A stretch of DNA of 64,000 bases from JAPOUP01 sp965221405. GTDB lineage: Bacteria; Pseudomonadota; Alphaproteobacteria; Rhodobacterales; Rhodobacteraceae. The notes beneath the pieces were generated by a model, which ran no database searches, was not told the origin of the DNA, and worked only from the letters and a program-made list of their open reading frames with translations. The stretch is from NCBI GenBank assembly GCA_965221405.1, contig CBDCSE010000002.1, positions 620,001 to 684,000 of the forward strand, written 5' to 3'. Position numbers and translations under genes: made by a program. How positions within the stretch are numbered: position 1 is the first letter of the stretch; each line of letters begins with the position of its first letter. Positions 44,721-54,482 of the stretch are shown here, one piece after another.

Positions 44721-45917
44721 TCAGGTCAGACCGGCAACCGCCTTGCCCATTTCGGCGCAGGCTCCAGCGACCTCATCGTCCGATTTGGCGAAACATAGGC
44801 GTAGATGCCCGGGGCCGCCGAACTCGGTTCCGGGTACCAGCGCGACCCCGGCCGCGGCCAGCAGGTATTCCGACAGGACGATATCCGTGTCGATCACCGT
44901 ACCGTCCGGGGCCGTTCTGCCCAGAAGGGCGGTGCAATCCACGAAAACGTAGAACGCGCCGTCCGGTGGACCCGCATGGAGGCCGGGGGTCGCCGCGATC
45001 GCCGCGATCACCCTGTCACGCCGCCGAAGATATATGCGCCCCCACTCGCGAATCGTGTCCTGCGGGCCGGTCAGCGCCGCCAAGGCCGCCGCCTGGCTGA
45101 CCGAACTGGCATTTGTCGTTGATTGTCCCTGCAGCTTTGTCATTGCGGCGATGAACTCCTTCGGACCCGCTGCATAACCGATCCGCCAGCCGGTCATGGC
45201 ATGGGATTTCGAGACGCCGTTCACGGTCAGCACCCGATCCGCGAGGTCGGGCGCGACCTGCGCCATCGTCGCGAAAGGCGTTCCGGTGAAAAGGATTTTC
45301 TCGTAGATATCGTCGCAGATGACCGCCACATCCGGGTATTTCCTGAGCACCTCGGCCAATGCGGACAGCTCGCTGGCGGAGTAGACCGCCCCACCCGGAT
45401 TTCCGGGTGAATTCAGGATCAACCAGCGCGTGCGCACCGTGATCGCCGCCGCAAGCGCATCCGGTGTGATCTTCAGACCGGTTCCGGAACAATCCACGAT
45501 TACCGGCTTACCGTCTGCCATACTGACCATATCGCCATAGCTGACCCAATAGGGCGCGGGAATGATCGCCTCGTCACCATCATTGACGCCAGCCAGCAGC
45601 GCATTGAAGATCAGCTGTTTGGCGCCGGTTCCGACGATGACCTCATCGGCATCGCATACCAGTCCGTTCTCGTTTCGTAACTTGGCGGCGATGGCTTCCC
45701 GCAGCGCCGGTGTCCCGGCCACTGGCGTATAGCGCGTCTGTCCCGCGAGAGCGGCTCTGTGGGCCGCATCGACGACGAAAGCCGGCGTGTCGAAGTCCGG
45801 CTCTCCTTCAGCCAGATTATAGACTTTTCCGCCGGAAGCCACTCGTTTCCGCACCATATCAGCCAGACGGATCGTGCCCGAAACCCGGACCCGTCGAATG
45901 CGTTGCGAAAGCTGCAC
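44721..45917 (-). CDS. Class I aminotransferase (aspartate aminotransferase-like)
   Basis: A 398-residue fold-type I PLP enzyme of the bacterial aspartate aminotransferase (Ib) group. Visible are YNLAEGEPDFDTPAFVVDAA, TRYTPVAGTPALREAIAAKL, GTGAKQLIFNALLA, PYWVSYGDMV, LNSPGNPGGAVYS, ICDDIYEKILF, the PLP lysine in TVNGVSKSHAMTGWRIGYAA, and the carboxylate-binding HLRLCFAKSDDE. The GTG at 45917, preceded by GGAGG at six bases, is preferred to the TTG at 45932. It probably transaminates aspartate or prephenate; the exact substrate is not certain. Confidence 0.92.
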   Translation of the reverse strand: MQLSQRIRRVRVSGTIRLADMVRKRVASGGKVYNLAEGEPDFDTPAFVVDAAHRAALAGQTRYTPVAGTPALREAIAAKLRNENGLVCDADEVIVGTGAKQLIFNALLAGVNDGDEAIIPAPYWVSYGDMVSMADGKPVIVDCSGTGLKITPDALAAAITVRTRWLILNSPGNPGGAVYSASELSALAEVLRKYPDVAVICDDIYEKILFTGTPFATMAQVAPDLADRVLTVNGVSKSHAMTGWRIGYAAGPKEFIAAMTKLQGQSTTNASSVSQAAALAALTGPQDTIREWGRIYLRRRDRVIAAIAATPGLHAGPPDGAFYVFVDCTALLGRTAPDGTVIDTDIVLSEYLLAAAGVALVPGTEFGGPGHLRLCFAKSDDEVAGACAEMGKAVAGLT

Positions 45918-46250
45918 CTCGGTCCTCCACAAAGGGTGTTCGAAATAAACTATCGGAACTGTTGGCGCGGCGCCACCAAAGCACCGGTGCCAGATGCTTT
46001 ATGACCCTTTTGCCGCGACCTTACAGATCGACGGTGCGCGCATGGATCCGGCGAGGGATATCAGGGTCTGGCGCATAGGCCCTGTCATTGGAAGACGTTA
46101 CGGTGTCCGGAGCGGCCGGCAAAGGCACGGTGAAGATCCCGCCTGGTGGCACCAACGTATGGCTGAACTCCGGTGGAAGGGCAGCGTTTCGGTCAACTGC
46201 CAGCGATCTCGGATAGCCCGGCCCGGGACCCCTCCCACATTGACCGACCG
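45918..46250. other. Intergenic, nothing recognised
   Basis: About 330 bases between the aminotransferase start and the lpdA stop. No gene, repeat or clear terminator was seen. Confidence 0.4.
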
Positions 46251-47648
46251 TCAGAAATGCAGCGCCCTCCCATAGGCGTCAAGGACGCTTTCATGCATCA
46301 TTTCGCTTAGCGTCGGATGTGGAAAGACGGTATTCATCAAGTCCTCCTCGGTCGTCTCGAGCGTGCGGCCAACCACATATCCCTGTATCAGTTCCGTGAC
46401 TTCGGCGCCAATCATATGCGCTCCGAGCAACTCACCCGTCTTTGCGTCGAACACGGTCTTGATCAGGCCTTCGGCCTCGCCGAGCGCGATCGCCTTTCCA
46501 TTCCCGATGAACGGGAACCGACCAACCCTCACCTCATGGCCCAGTTCCCTGGCTTTCGCCTCGCTGTATCCTACGGACGCAATCTGCGGATTGCAGTAGG
46601 TGCAGCCTGCGATGGACTCAACCCTCACCGGATGTACCTCATTGCGGCCCGCGACCATCTCGGCAACCATGACACCTTCGTGCGATGCCTTGTGCGCGAG
46701 CCACGGGGGACCCGCCACGTCGCCGATTGCGTAAAGACCGTTGACGCCGGTACGGCAGTGGGAATCCGTCACCACATGGGTCCGGTCCATTCCGACGCCA
46801 AGCGCTTCCAGACCAAGTTCCTCCACGTTTCCGACAATGCCAACAGCCAGTATTACCGTGTCAAATTCATGCTTCCCTACCTTGCCACCCGATTCGATAT
46901 GGGCCACCGCGCGACCGCTGTCCCGATCGATCCGCCTGACGGTGGCACCCTCCATCACCGTCATTCCCTGCGCGGTGAACGCTTTCCTGGCAAGGGCACT
47001 GATTTCCTCATCCTCGGCCGGCAGGATACGTTCCATAACCTCAACCACCGTCGTCGCGGCTCCGAGAGTGTTGTAGAAACTCGCGAACTCGATACCGATC
47101 GCGCCCGAACCGATGACCAGCAGCTTCTTCGGCATCCTTGGCGGCTTGAGTGCGTGTCGATACGTCCAGACCAGATCACCGTCAGCTTCCAGTCCGGGAA
47201 GTTCCCTTGCCCTGGCTCCCGTCGCCAATACGATCACCTTCGCCGAAAGCCGCTCGGTCCCCTTTTCCGTCCTGACGCTGACGGTGTCACTGGAAGAAAG
47301 AGCCGCTTCGCCCATCACAACCGCGACCCGGTTTTTCTTCATCAGATGTCCGACACCGCCGTTAAGTTGCTTCGCGACTTTCCGGGAGCGCTCGATAACC
47401 GCATCAAGGTCGTATCCGACCGCTTCGGCCCTGAGCCCGAACTCACCGGCACGGCGCAGCAGGTGAAACACCTCGGAGGACCTGAGCATCGCTTTCGTCG
47501 GGATACACCCCCAGTTGAGGCAAACACCTCCCATATGCTCGCGCTCTACGATCGCCACGCTCAAGCCAAGCTGGGCTCCCCGGATCGCGGCGACATAGCC
47601 TCCCGGCCCGGCACCAATAACGATCATGTCGTAGGATTTTGAAGCCAT
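46251..47648 (-). CDS. lpdA: Dihydrolipoyl dehydrogenase (E3)
   Basis: A 465-residue FAD/NAD disulphide oxidoreductase that reoxidises lipoamide for the 2-oxoacid dehydrogenase complexes. Visible are the FAD fold YDMIVIGAGPGGYVAAIRGA, redox-active GGVCLNWGCIPTKAML, NAD fold KLLVIGSGAIGIEFASFYNT, second FAD contact GLYAIGDVAGPPWLAHKA, and the C-terminal catalytic histidine in FPHPTLSEMMHESVLDAYGR. The start at 47648 follows GAGGAG. The DUF924 gene lies 173 bases upstream, an arrangement I recall next to odhB in relatives; odhB is not here. Confidence 0.96.
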   Translation of the reverse strand: MASKSYDMIVIGAGPGGYVAAIRGAQLGLSVAIVEREHMGGVCLNWGCIPTKAMLRSSEVFHLLRRAGEFGLRAEAVGYDLDAVIERSRKVAKQLNGGVGHLMKKNRVAVVMGEAALSSSDTVSVRTEKGTERLSAKVIVLATGARARELPGLEADGDLVWTYRHALKPPRMPKKLLVIGSGAIGIEFASFYNTLGAATTVVEVMERILPAEDEEISALARKAFTAQGMTVMEGATVRRIDRDSGRAVAHIESGGKVGKHEFDTVILAVGIVGNVEELGLEALGVGMDRTHVVTDSHCRTGVNGLYAIGDVAGPPWLAHKASHEGVMVAEMVAGRNEVHPVRVESIAGCTYCNPQIASVGYSEAKARELGHEVRVGRFPFIGNGKAIALGEAEGLIKTVFDAKTGELLGAHMIGAEVTELIQGYVVGRTLETTEEDLMNTVFPHPTLSEMMHESVLDAYGRALHF

Positions 47649-47821
47649 CTCTCTCCTCAGTCCACCTTGAGACCAGTTCATAGCCAGCACATCGACGCGA
47701 TATGGCCCCGCGGGCCGAACCGCAAATCGCCAAGGCAATCCATTATCGCCGCGATGTGCGCGACAGGCACCGTTTCAGCCAGATCAATCGCAAAAAGCCG
47801 CTTCACCCATAGCGGGTTTCC

Positions 47822-48397
47822 TTACGCATGCCTGACCATCTCCAGAACACTGCCATATCCACCGCCATCCAGATGCGCCACCTCCATCGCGGAGGATGAT
47901 CGCGCGAGCGCGGCGTTCCGGGTCGGAAACCGTCCGAACCACCTTATTATCTCGCGGTGCGCACGCGCATGGGCGAGATTGGTGGCCCCACCATCCGGCA
48001 TGCGCTCCTTGAGCAGCCGCACGCAACGGTCCTGATCCGGCAGGCATTCGCTGTGCATGAGCGGGAGATAGACAAACTGGCGTACCATACCGTTGATACG
48101 CCTGTCGAACCCCTTGTCGATGGCCGATTTCGCCGCGGACAAAGCGATCCGGTCACTCGCGAACGCCTTCGCCGTGTTCCGGAACATGTTTCGCGGAAAC
48201 TGATCGGTCAGAATCAGGTAGGCAAGCGTTCCGCGCACGGAGGAGAGCCAGTCCCTGAAACCTCCGTCCATCACCCGGCGCCAGTCCATCCCGAAGCGCT
48301 CCCAGATCGACGCATCCAGTTCCTCGCCCCCGCCATACCAACCGTTTTCACCCACTTCCTCAACCCAAAACCCAATAATGCTTTCCGGGTCTTCCAT
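47822..48397 (-). CDS. DUF924 family protein
   Basis: A 191-residue all-helical DUF924 protein. Family landmarks are the N-terminal ESIIGFWVEEVGENGWYGGG, LSSVRGTLAYLILTDQFPRN, FRNTAKAFASDRIALSAAKS, GMVRQFVYLPLMHSECLPDQ and HREIIRWFGRFPTRNAALAR. The start at 48397 follows GAGGAG at seven bases; the frame to 48421 is not supported. No biochemical function is established for the family. It sits upstream of lpdA on the same strand. Confidence 0.9.
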   Translation of the reverse strand: MEDPESIIGFWVEEVGENGWYGGGEELDASIWERFGMDWRRVMDGGFRDWLSSVRGTLAYLILTDQFPRNMFRNTAKAFASDRIALSAAKSAIDKGFDRRINGMVRQFVYLPLMHSECLPDQDRCVRLLKERMPDGGATNLAHARAHREIIRWFGRFPTRNAALARSSSAMEVAHLDGGGYGSVLEMVRHA

Positions 48398-48494
48398 CCG
48401 CCTGCTCCTCAACGAGGCCACCCCAAGCGGAGATCAGTGTCACATGTTTCATCTGGCCACGCAAGTCATTGATTCATTAGGCTCCCCGGCGCCC

Positions 48495-49748
48495 TCAACC
48501 GTTATCCGTATCATCCGACTGCTCGATCGCCCATTCCTGAGCTGCCTCCACGGCGACAGGCGAGGCCGTCGGCAGCACGCTGACATAGACTCCCGTCTCA
48601 TCCACAGGAATCGCCGCACGCTGCGTCATCCGGTAGGCGGCATAGCAGACCAGCACGGTGAGCAGCCCCGCGATGAACAGCCAGAAACCCCTTGGCCCCA
48701 CCAATTCCATCAGCCAGCCCGTGAAAACCGGGCCGCTGACCGCACCAAGACCGTTCACGAAAACCAGACCTCCACTCGCCGCCGCCATGCTATCGGTGGC
48801 GAGATAGTCGTTCAGGTACGCGATGAACAGAGAGTAGAGCGGATTGACGGTGCCGCCCATGACCAGCGCGACAATGAGAAGGAACGTGAAGTCACCATCC
48901 CATAGAAATGCGATGAATGAGGTCAATCCACCCATGGCGGCCAGAAGGAGAATCAGTTTCCGCCTGTCCAGGCGATCCGACAGCCAGCCAATGGGATACT
49001 GGAAAAGCATCGAACCCACGAAAATCGCACCAACGAAACCGGAAACCTGGCCGACACCGAGTCCGATACGGGTCGCATAGACGGACCCCATACCCAACAG
49101 CGCCGCGAACAGACCGCCCAGCAGGGCCATGCCGACGAAGGTCAGAGGTGAGCTGCGAAACAGCGTCCCAAGACCCATCGGCTTTGCTGTCTCGAAAACC
49201 GGAGTGGGAGAGACCGAAAGAAGGATCGGAGCGAAGGAAACCGACACGAGCACCGATGGAATGATGAATACTATGAAACCTGCGGGATCGCCCATAGCGA
49301 GAATCGCCTGGCCTGAAACAATTCCGAACATCTGGACTGTCATGTAGGCCGACAGCGTTCGGCCCCGGTTTTCGTTACTGGCCGCGTTGTTGAGCCAACT
49401 TTCGGCCGTGACGTATACACCCGAGAAGCCAAGACCGATCACGACGCGCAGAACCGTCCAGAACCATGGGTCGGAAATCGTCGGAAACAGGATCAAGGTT
49501 GCGGATATGAGCGAGGCGAGAGCAGCGAAAACACGCACGTGCCCCACGCGCCGAATCAGCCACGGCGTCGCTCTGGAGCCGATCAGGAAACCCGCGAAAT
49601 AGGCCGACGTGACGATCGAGAGTTCGAACGTGGTGAACCCCTCAAGCGTGCCGCGAACCCCCATGAGCGTGGCCTGAACGCCATTTCCCATCATCAGCAG
49701 GGCCATGCCCAGAAGCAGCGCCCATGACGTCACGATAACCTGAAACAT
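48495..49748 (-). CDS. MFS transporter
   Basis: A 417-residue protein with about twelve membrane segments, starting SWALLLGMALLMMGNGVQAT. The MFS loop 2-3 motif appears as RRVGHVRVFAALASLISA and the loop 8-9 counterpart as GWLSDRLDRRKLILLLAAMG. VYVTAESWLNNAASNENRGR is typical of the YcaD-like subgroup, whose substrates are unknown. GGGGAGG at five bases supports the start at 49748. The C-terminal cytoplasmic tail is acidic. Monocistronic or first before DUF924. Confidence 0.93.
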   Translation of the reverse strand: MFQVIVTSWALLLGMALLMMGNGVQATLMGVRGTLEGFTTFELSIVTSAYFAGFLIGSRATPWLIRRVGHVRVFAALASLISATLILFPTISDPWFWTVLRVVIGLGFSGVYVTAESWLNNAASNENRGRTLSAYMTVQMFGIVSGQAILAMGDPAGFIVFIIPSVLVSVSFAPILLSVSPTPVFETAKPMGLGTLFRSSPLTFVGMALLGGLFAALLGMGSVYATRIGLGVGQVSGFVGAIFVGSMLFQYPIGWLSDRLDRRKLILLLAAMGGLTSFIAFLWDGDFTFLLIVALVMGGTVNPLYSLFIAYLNDYLATDSMAAASGGLVFVNGLGAVSGPVFTGWLMELVGPRGFWLFIAGLLTVLVCYAAYRMTQRAAIPVDETGVYVSVLPTASPVAVEAAQEWAIEQSDDTDNG

Positions 49749-49830
49749 GGTGACCTCCCCAAAACCGGTTCACCATGTGAGGGTATCGGCGCGGGACGGT
49801 ACGCTTGTTGGCGACCCGAACCTGTCGTTT

Positions 49831-50886
49831 CTATACCTCCGGAAGCAGGAGCGACGCATCACCGTAGGAAAAAAAGCGATACCTTGAGTCGATCGCGTGA
49901 AAGTAGATTTCCAGAAGGCGCTCCCGACCCATCAATGCCGCGGCGAGAATGATCAAGGTCGATTTGGGCAAGTGGAAATTGGTCAGCAGCCCGTCGGTAA
50001 GCTGAAAGCCGAAGCCGGGCTTGATGAACAGATCCGTCTCACCGCGCCAGGCGGCGATCCGCCCGGGACCTGTGGCGGCGGATTCGATCAACCTAAGCGC
50101 TGTCGTTCCTACCGGAATGATCCTGCCACCCGAATTCCGTGTCGCATTGATCTCGAACGCCGCCTTCTCCCGCACCTCGCCCCATTCCACATGCATTCTG
50201 TGCCCACTGACATCCTCGTCCCGGATCGGAAGGAACGTGCCGGCTCCAACATGTAGGGTCACGCGGCTGGTGGCGATTCCCCGGGCCTGCAGAGCCCCGA
50301 GCAGGATCCCGTCAAAATGCAGACTGGCGGTCGGCGCCGCCACCGATCCGGGGCGCTCTGCCCAAACCGACTGGTAACATTCACGATCCTCTTCATCCAC
50401 GGCGCGCCTGGCGGTGATGTATGGAGGCAAAGGCATGCTTCCGCAGGCATCCAGAGCAGCGTCAAACTCGGGTCCGGTAAGATTGAAGGCGAGCAGGGCC
50501 ACCTCGCCTGCGCCTGTCATGAACGTCGCGCGCATACCATCCGAAAAACGGATCGTATCCCCTGTCTTCAACCTTCTCAGCGGTTTCACAAGCGCATTCC
50601 ACTTTCCGTCGGTCCTGACGCCCAGAAGGGTGACCTCGACCCTAACCCCGGCCGATTCCCGGGAACTTTCGCGCCGCCTGTGTCCCACCAGGCGGGCCGG
50701 AATCACGCGGCTGTCGTTCAGGACGAGGCGGTCACCGGGCCTCAGGAAATCCGGCAGGTCAACCATATGGGCGTCACGGACGGATGCGGGCCCCGCCACC
50801 AGTAGACGCGAGGAGGATCTGGGCCGCGCCGGACGCAGCGCGATCAATTCATCGGGCAGGTCGAAATCGAAATCCGAAAGCTTCAT
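49831..50886 (-). CDS. queA: tRNA preQ1(34) S-adenosylmethionine ribosyltransferase-isomerase
   Basis: A 351-residue QueA, which transfers the ribosyl part of SAM to preQ1 in tRNA to make epoxyqueuosine. Characteristic segments are MKLSDFDFDLPDELIALRPA, LRPGDRLVLNDSRVIPARLV, CGSMPLPPYITARRAVDEED, GSVAAPTASLHFDGILLGAL, TLHVGAGTFLPIRDEDVSGH, MHVEWGEV and TDGLLTNFHLPKSTLIILAA. The start codon shares one base with the stop of the AsmA-like gene (TGATG), so translation is coupled. Confidence 0.97.
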   Translation of the reverse strand: MKLSDFDFDLPDELIALRPARPRSSSRLLVAGPASVRDAHMVDLPDFLRPGDRLVLNDSRVIPARLVGHRRRESSRESAGVRVEVTLLGVRTDGKWNALVKPLRRLKTGDTIRFSDGMRATFMTGAGEVALLAFNLTGPEFDAALDACGSMPLPPYITARRAVDEEDRECYQSVWAERPGSVAAPTASLHFDGILLGALQARGIATSRVTLHVGAGTFLPIRDEDVSGHRMHVEWGEVREKAAFEINATRNSGGRIIPVGTTALRLIESAATGPGRIAAWRGETDLFIKPGFGFQLTDGLLTNFHLPKSTLIILAAALMGRERLLEIYFHAIDSRYRFFSYGDASLLLPEV

Positions 50887-53800
50887 CAGGGTCTTGTCGG
50901 CGGAGGCCTACGAAAGATCTCGCGGAACATTCCCGGTGTGAGGATCGACATCGGATTCACGCTTACGCGGGGACTCCGCGAATCCCCCTTCAGCCGGAAT
51001 ATGAACCCGAACAGGCCCTCGCCACCACGCGTGAACAGCTGGCCGACCGCATTGAGGAAATAGACCGGGGAGATGACGCCCTGCATGTCCAGCATATTGT
51101 TTCTGGAATCATGCACGCCCTCCAGTGAGATTCCAAGCGATGGGCCGACCGCACTGGAGGGATAAAGCGTAAGCGATCCGGGGCCAAGCCGGAACTCCGC
51201 TTCGATCCTCGACATGGTTATACTGCCGGTCGCCAGCCGGTCCAGTAGCCCGACTATGCTGATCGAATTCAGCAGTTCCGCCATGACGGGCGCCTCTATG
51301 ATCCTGACGTTCGCCGCGTTCATCCGTCCATCGTAGACACTTTTTTCCCCCGCCTGGGTTAGCGTGAGTTCCATATTTCCGCCACGCGCGTTCCGGAACA
51401 GACCGAGTTCGGCAAGCACCGCTCCGGCCTGGTCACTTACGATCCGGACAGTCATTCCGGACTCCCCCGGCTCTACGGTACCGCTGACAGCAGGACCGCC
51501 ATTGACCCGAGCGGTAAAACTGCCCTTGAGACCGCGGCCGGTCACGAACTCACCAAGTAAATCCGTCAACGCGACCTGTTCAGAAACAATCAGCCGGTCC
51601 AAGGCAACCGTCAGGGGACCACCAACGTCATCGCCCGGATTCAGCTGGGCCGAGCGAATGTCTGCCGTACCGCCATCGATGGCAACCGCAGGAGCTACCC
51701 CGACGCCCATGCCAGTCAATGTCACCCGGGTGTCAAGCCAATCACCTACCTCCACCCGATCGAACCGGGCCTCCCGCAGCCTAAGCCCAGACGCGAATTC
51801 AACCGATCCCGTGGCCATCAGACCGGGTGCGCTGATCTCAAGACGCTCCACCGCCGCCAGTTCACCCAAACGACCGGTGATCCCGAGCGTTCCCGCCTGA
51901 TCCGGCGACTTGGACCAACCGAGCGCCTTCACATCAAGTCCTATTCCGTAAAGATCGGAATCCAGACGGAACATCGGCGACCCGTCTCCTTTCATGTCAA
52001 CGACAATCCTCGCGATACCCGCGTCATTCACCGACCCGGGCGGCAGTCGGATACCGAACTCATCGAGGAAAACCTGGCTCAGCTCGGCAGTGCCGGTAAC
52101 GCTGCTCCTACCCTTGTTCCCGCGGCCAAAACCCTGCGACCAGACGGCGTCTACGGGCACCTGGCCTAAGCTGCCCGACCCGCCAATCTCGATCCCATCG
52201 GCGTCTGCGCGCACTTCCAGAACTTTCGCTTCCAGCCGCCGATTCCTGACCAGTGTTTCACTGACCGTGTCCAGCAGCTGGCCGGTGATCTCGAAGGACG
52301 GAACGGCTGACAACTCCATGCCAAGGTCATCGAATGTGACCCGTGCAGTCAGAACGGCGCGTCCCTTCGCCAGATCAGCCCTCAGGTCCGTGCCATCCAG
52401 AAGTTCGAGCGGCGGAAGGTCCAGAAGGGATAGAACCGACGTGATCGTGCTGTCGGTAAAGACCGTGATCTCCGCACGCCGGTCCTTGACGAAAACGTCA
52501 TCGATAGCGAGAACCGATCCGTCAATGACGATATCCCCTCCCAAAGGGGGAACGATCACGCCTTTCTCGATAGCAAGTGTATAGGAACCGTCCAGAAGGC
52601 TCATGTAACCGCCAATACCTTCCACAGACGGCATGGTTCCGGACGCTCTCGTGCCAAAACCACTGAAGTAGCCGCTTAACGCAACTTTCGGCGACTGGCC
52701 CGGCGGGATCCGGATGAAGCCTTCCAGATCCGAGAACTCGCCGTCAACCACGTTTTTTCCGACCCATTCGCGGATCTCGGGGGCAACTGACGCGGGCCAT
52801 AACTCATGCAGACGGCCCAAAGGCAACGTGTCAATGCCAACGTCAAGCGCGATGTCCCATCCAATGTCACCAGCGATGGCGCCCGCCCGGCCGTTCATAC
52901 GCCATCCGGCGTCTCCAAGTGTCATCTGCCCGACCTCGATCCGGAGCGGTGCGAAGCGAACCCGGAAGTCCACCGAACCAGTCTCGAATCCCAGCGGCGT
53001 CGTGTCGAGATACCGTCCACCCAACGAAATCCCGGCCAATGAAAGTTGCCCGACGATGGCATCAGGCGCCCCTTCGCGGGACTCCTGCAATATCGCGGTT
53101 CCTTCCGCCACGGCTGTCAAAGGGTCACTGCGCATGTCAATCCGGCTTAACGTCAGCGTCCTTGTAGCGGCCTTATATGAGACTTCGATCTCGCACCCCT
53201 CGAAACCGACGGGGGGAGCGTCCCGGGCGGTTCGCAGCTCCCCCTGGCCAATGGACAGTTTCCCGGCGGCGTCGGTAATCTCGCCCTGACCGCCAAGGTT
53301 GGCCGTCAGGATTCCCGTTACAGGTGCGTCCACCGCTTCCAGAACCGAAAGCGCCGGGAACCAGTCCACGATATCCGCGGTCACGGCATCCCGGACGCTC
53401 GCGGTAACCGATCCTCCGTGCGCGGTCGGGGTGGTACGCAGTGTAACCATAATGGAAATCGATTGCCCGGCATCGCCCGGGAAGGCCGCCGCCATTTCCA
53501 GTTCGAGACCATCCGTGGCCCGTCGCATCGATAGCCCACCGTCCACGGACCGCCAGAGCCGATCCGCCAATGCGTCCCGAACCGTTATGGTAAGGTTATC
53601 GACGACGACGCTGGAGAGCTGCGCCAGCGGCCCGACATCCAGTACTCGGTCCAGACCGCCGAGTGGGCCGGGGAGGCCCTCCCCCGCAACGCCTGTCGCG
53701 AGCGATACCGCGAATCCACCGTCCCGATCCCTTGTGACTGTGACATCCGCACTGGATATCCGGATCTCGTAGGGCGCTACGATACCTCGCAGTAACCGGC

Positions 53801-54149
53801 GGGCGGCCAGTCGCGTGCGTACCGCTCCCATCCGCAGGATCTGTGCGTCATCTCCGTCAAATATCCCGATGTCGTCAAGCAGAACCTGCGGACTCTGATC
53901 CCGACCGAACAGGAGGCTGGCGCTTCCGAGCTCGACCCGCCCGACTTCCAGCCCGGCGTTAACCCGTGCCTCGATCCTTTCGGCCAGCCAGACAGGTACC
54001 GGTAGACTTGAACCGGCAAGTGAAAGCGTGAGAAGCGCCAGGCTTGCGAACACGACAATGCCCAGCACCAGTTGCCCTGCCGCCACCAGGCTACGACCGT
54101 AATACCTACGGTAACGTCCCACACCTTTCCGGGGCTCCGTCTCAGACAT
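50886..54149 (-). CDS. AsmA-like / DUF3971 envelope protein
   Basis: A 1087-residue protein with one N-terminal membrane anchor (LVLGIVVFASLALLTLSLAG, about residues 28-47) and a very long repetitive beta-rich periplasmic part. DUF3971-type segments (SLAGISLGGRYLDTTPLGF, IPPGQSPKVALSGYFSGFG) and the AsmA-like C-terminal segment (RIIEAPVMAELLNSISIVGL, PVYFLNAVGQLFTRGGEGLF) are recognisable. This is the YhdP/AsmA-type class proposed to bridge inner and outer membranes and move phospholipids. That role is inferred from the family. It is translationally coupled to queA. Confidence 0.87.
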   Translation of the reverse strand: MSETEPRKGVGRYRRYYGRSLVAAGQLVLGIVVFASLALLTLSLAGSSLPVPVWLAERIEARVNAGLEVGRVELGSASLLFGRDQSPQVLLDDIGIFDGDDAQILRMGAVRTRLAARRLLRGIVAPYEIRISSADVTVTRDRDGGFAVSLATGVAGEGLPGPLGGLDRVLDVGPLAQLSSVVVDNLTITVRDALADRLWRSVDGGLSMRRATDGLELEMAAAFPGDAGQSISIMVTLRTTPTAHGGSVTASVRDAVTADIVDWFPALSVLEAVDAPVTGILTANLGGQGEITDAAGKLSIGQGELRTARDAPPVGFEGCEIEVSYKAATRTLTLSRIDMRSDPLTAVAEGTAILQESREGAPDAIVGQLSLAGISLGGRYLDTTPLGFETGSVDFRVRFAPLRIEVGQMTLGDAGWRMNGRAGAIAGDIGWDIALDVGIDTLPLGRLHELWPASVAPEIREWVGKNVVDGEFSDLEGFIRIPPGQSPKVALSGYFSGFGTRASGTMPSVEGIGGYMSLLDGSYTLAIEKGVIVPPLGGDIVIDGSVLAIDDVFVKDRRAEITVFTDSTITSVLSLLDLPPLELLDGTDLRADLAKGRAVLTARVTFDDLGMELSAVPSFEITGQLLDTVSETLVRNRRLEAKVLEVRADADGIEIGGSGSLGQVPVDAVWSQGFGRGNKGRSSVTGTAELSQVFLDEFGIRLPPGSVNDAGIARIVVDMKGDGSPMFRLDSDLYGIGLDVKALGWSKSPDQAGTLGITGRLGELAAVERLEISAPGLMATGSVEFASGLRLREARFDRVEVGDWLDTRVTLTGMGVGVAPAVAIDGGTADIRSAQLNPGDDVGGPLTVALDRLIVSEQVALTDLLGEFVTGRGLKGSFTARVNGGPAVSGTVEPGESGMTVRIVSDQAGAVLAELGLFRNARGGNMELTLTQAGEKSVYDGRMNAANVRIIEAPVMAELLNSISIVGLLDRLATGSITMSRIEAEFRLGPGSLTLYPSSAVGPSLGISLEGVHDSRNNMLDMQGVISPVYFLNAVGQLFTRGGEGLFGFIFRLKGDSRSPRVSVNPMSILTPGMFREIFRRPPPTRP

Positions 54150-54255
54150 GCCCTAGCCCAGCCTTCGGTTTCGGCGGCGTTGGCCGCCAGCAATTGTCGG
54201 CCAAGCCACCTTCCTTGAAACCACATATGAAAAATGAACCCCCGGCGCCACTCCG

Positions 54256-54326
54256 AAGCGCAACGCCGGGCCCTTTCCGGAGCGAGGGCGGAGCCCGAGC
54301 GGAGGAAAGGGCCCGGCGTTGCGCTT
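54256..54326. repeat. Long palindrome at the left end of the IS30 element
   Basis: A perfect 23-bp inverted repeat (54256-54278 against 54304-54326) with a 25-base loop; each arm contains AAGCGCAACGCCGGGCCC or its complement. The left arm coincides with the IS30 terminal repeat, so the right arm looks like a second, oppositely facing copy of an IS end. No T-run follows that would make it a normal terminator. Confidence 0.85.
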
Positions 54327-54482
54327 TTCGCGCCCTCCGACCCCCCTGATTCCGCACGGGAATGGCCCGGTCCCTTCGAATCGGAGCGTAGCGCCATCCG
54401 CCAGGCGGCGCAAGGCATGCCGACAGGTGCGCCGGGACGGCCCGCGGCGCGTGGGGGACGATCCGGCCGGACGGGGGGTCCC

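Noticed and set aside
46317..47642. 441-codon open frame antisense to lpdA
   Set aside because: Exact antisense of a clear lipoamide dehydrogenase; no ribosome site and His/Arg-rich composition. A by-product of high GC.
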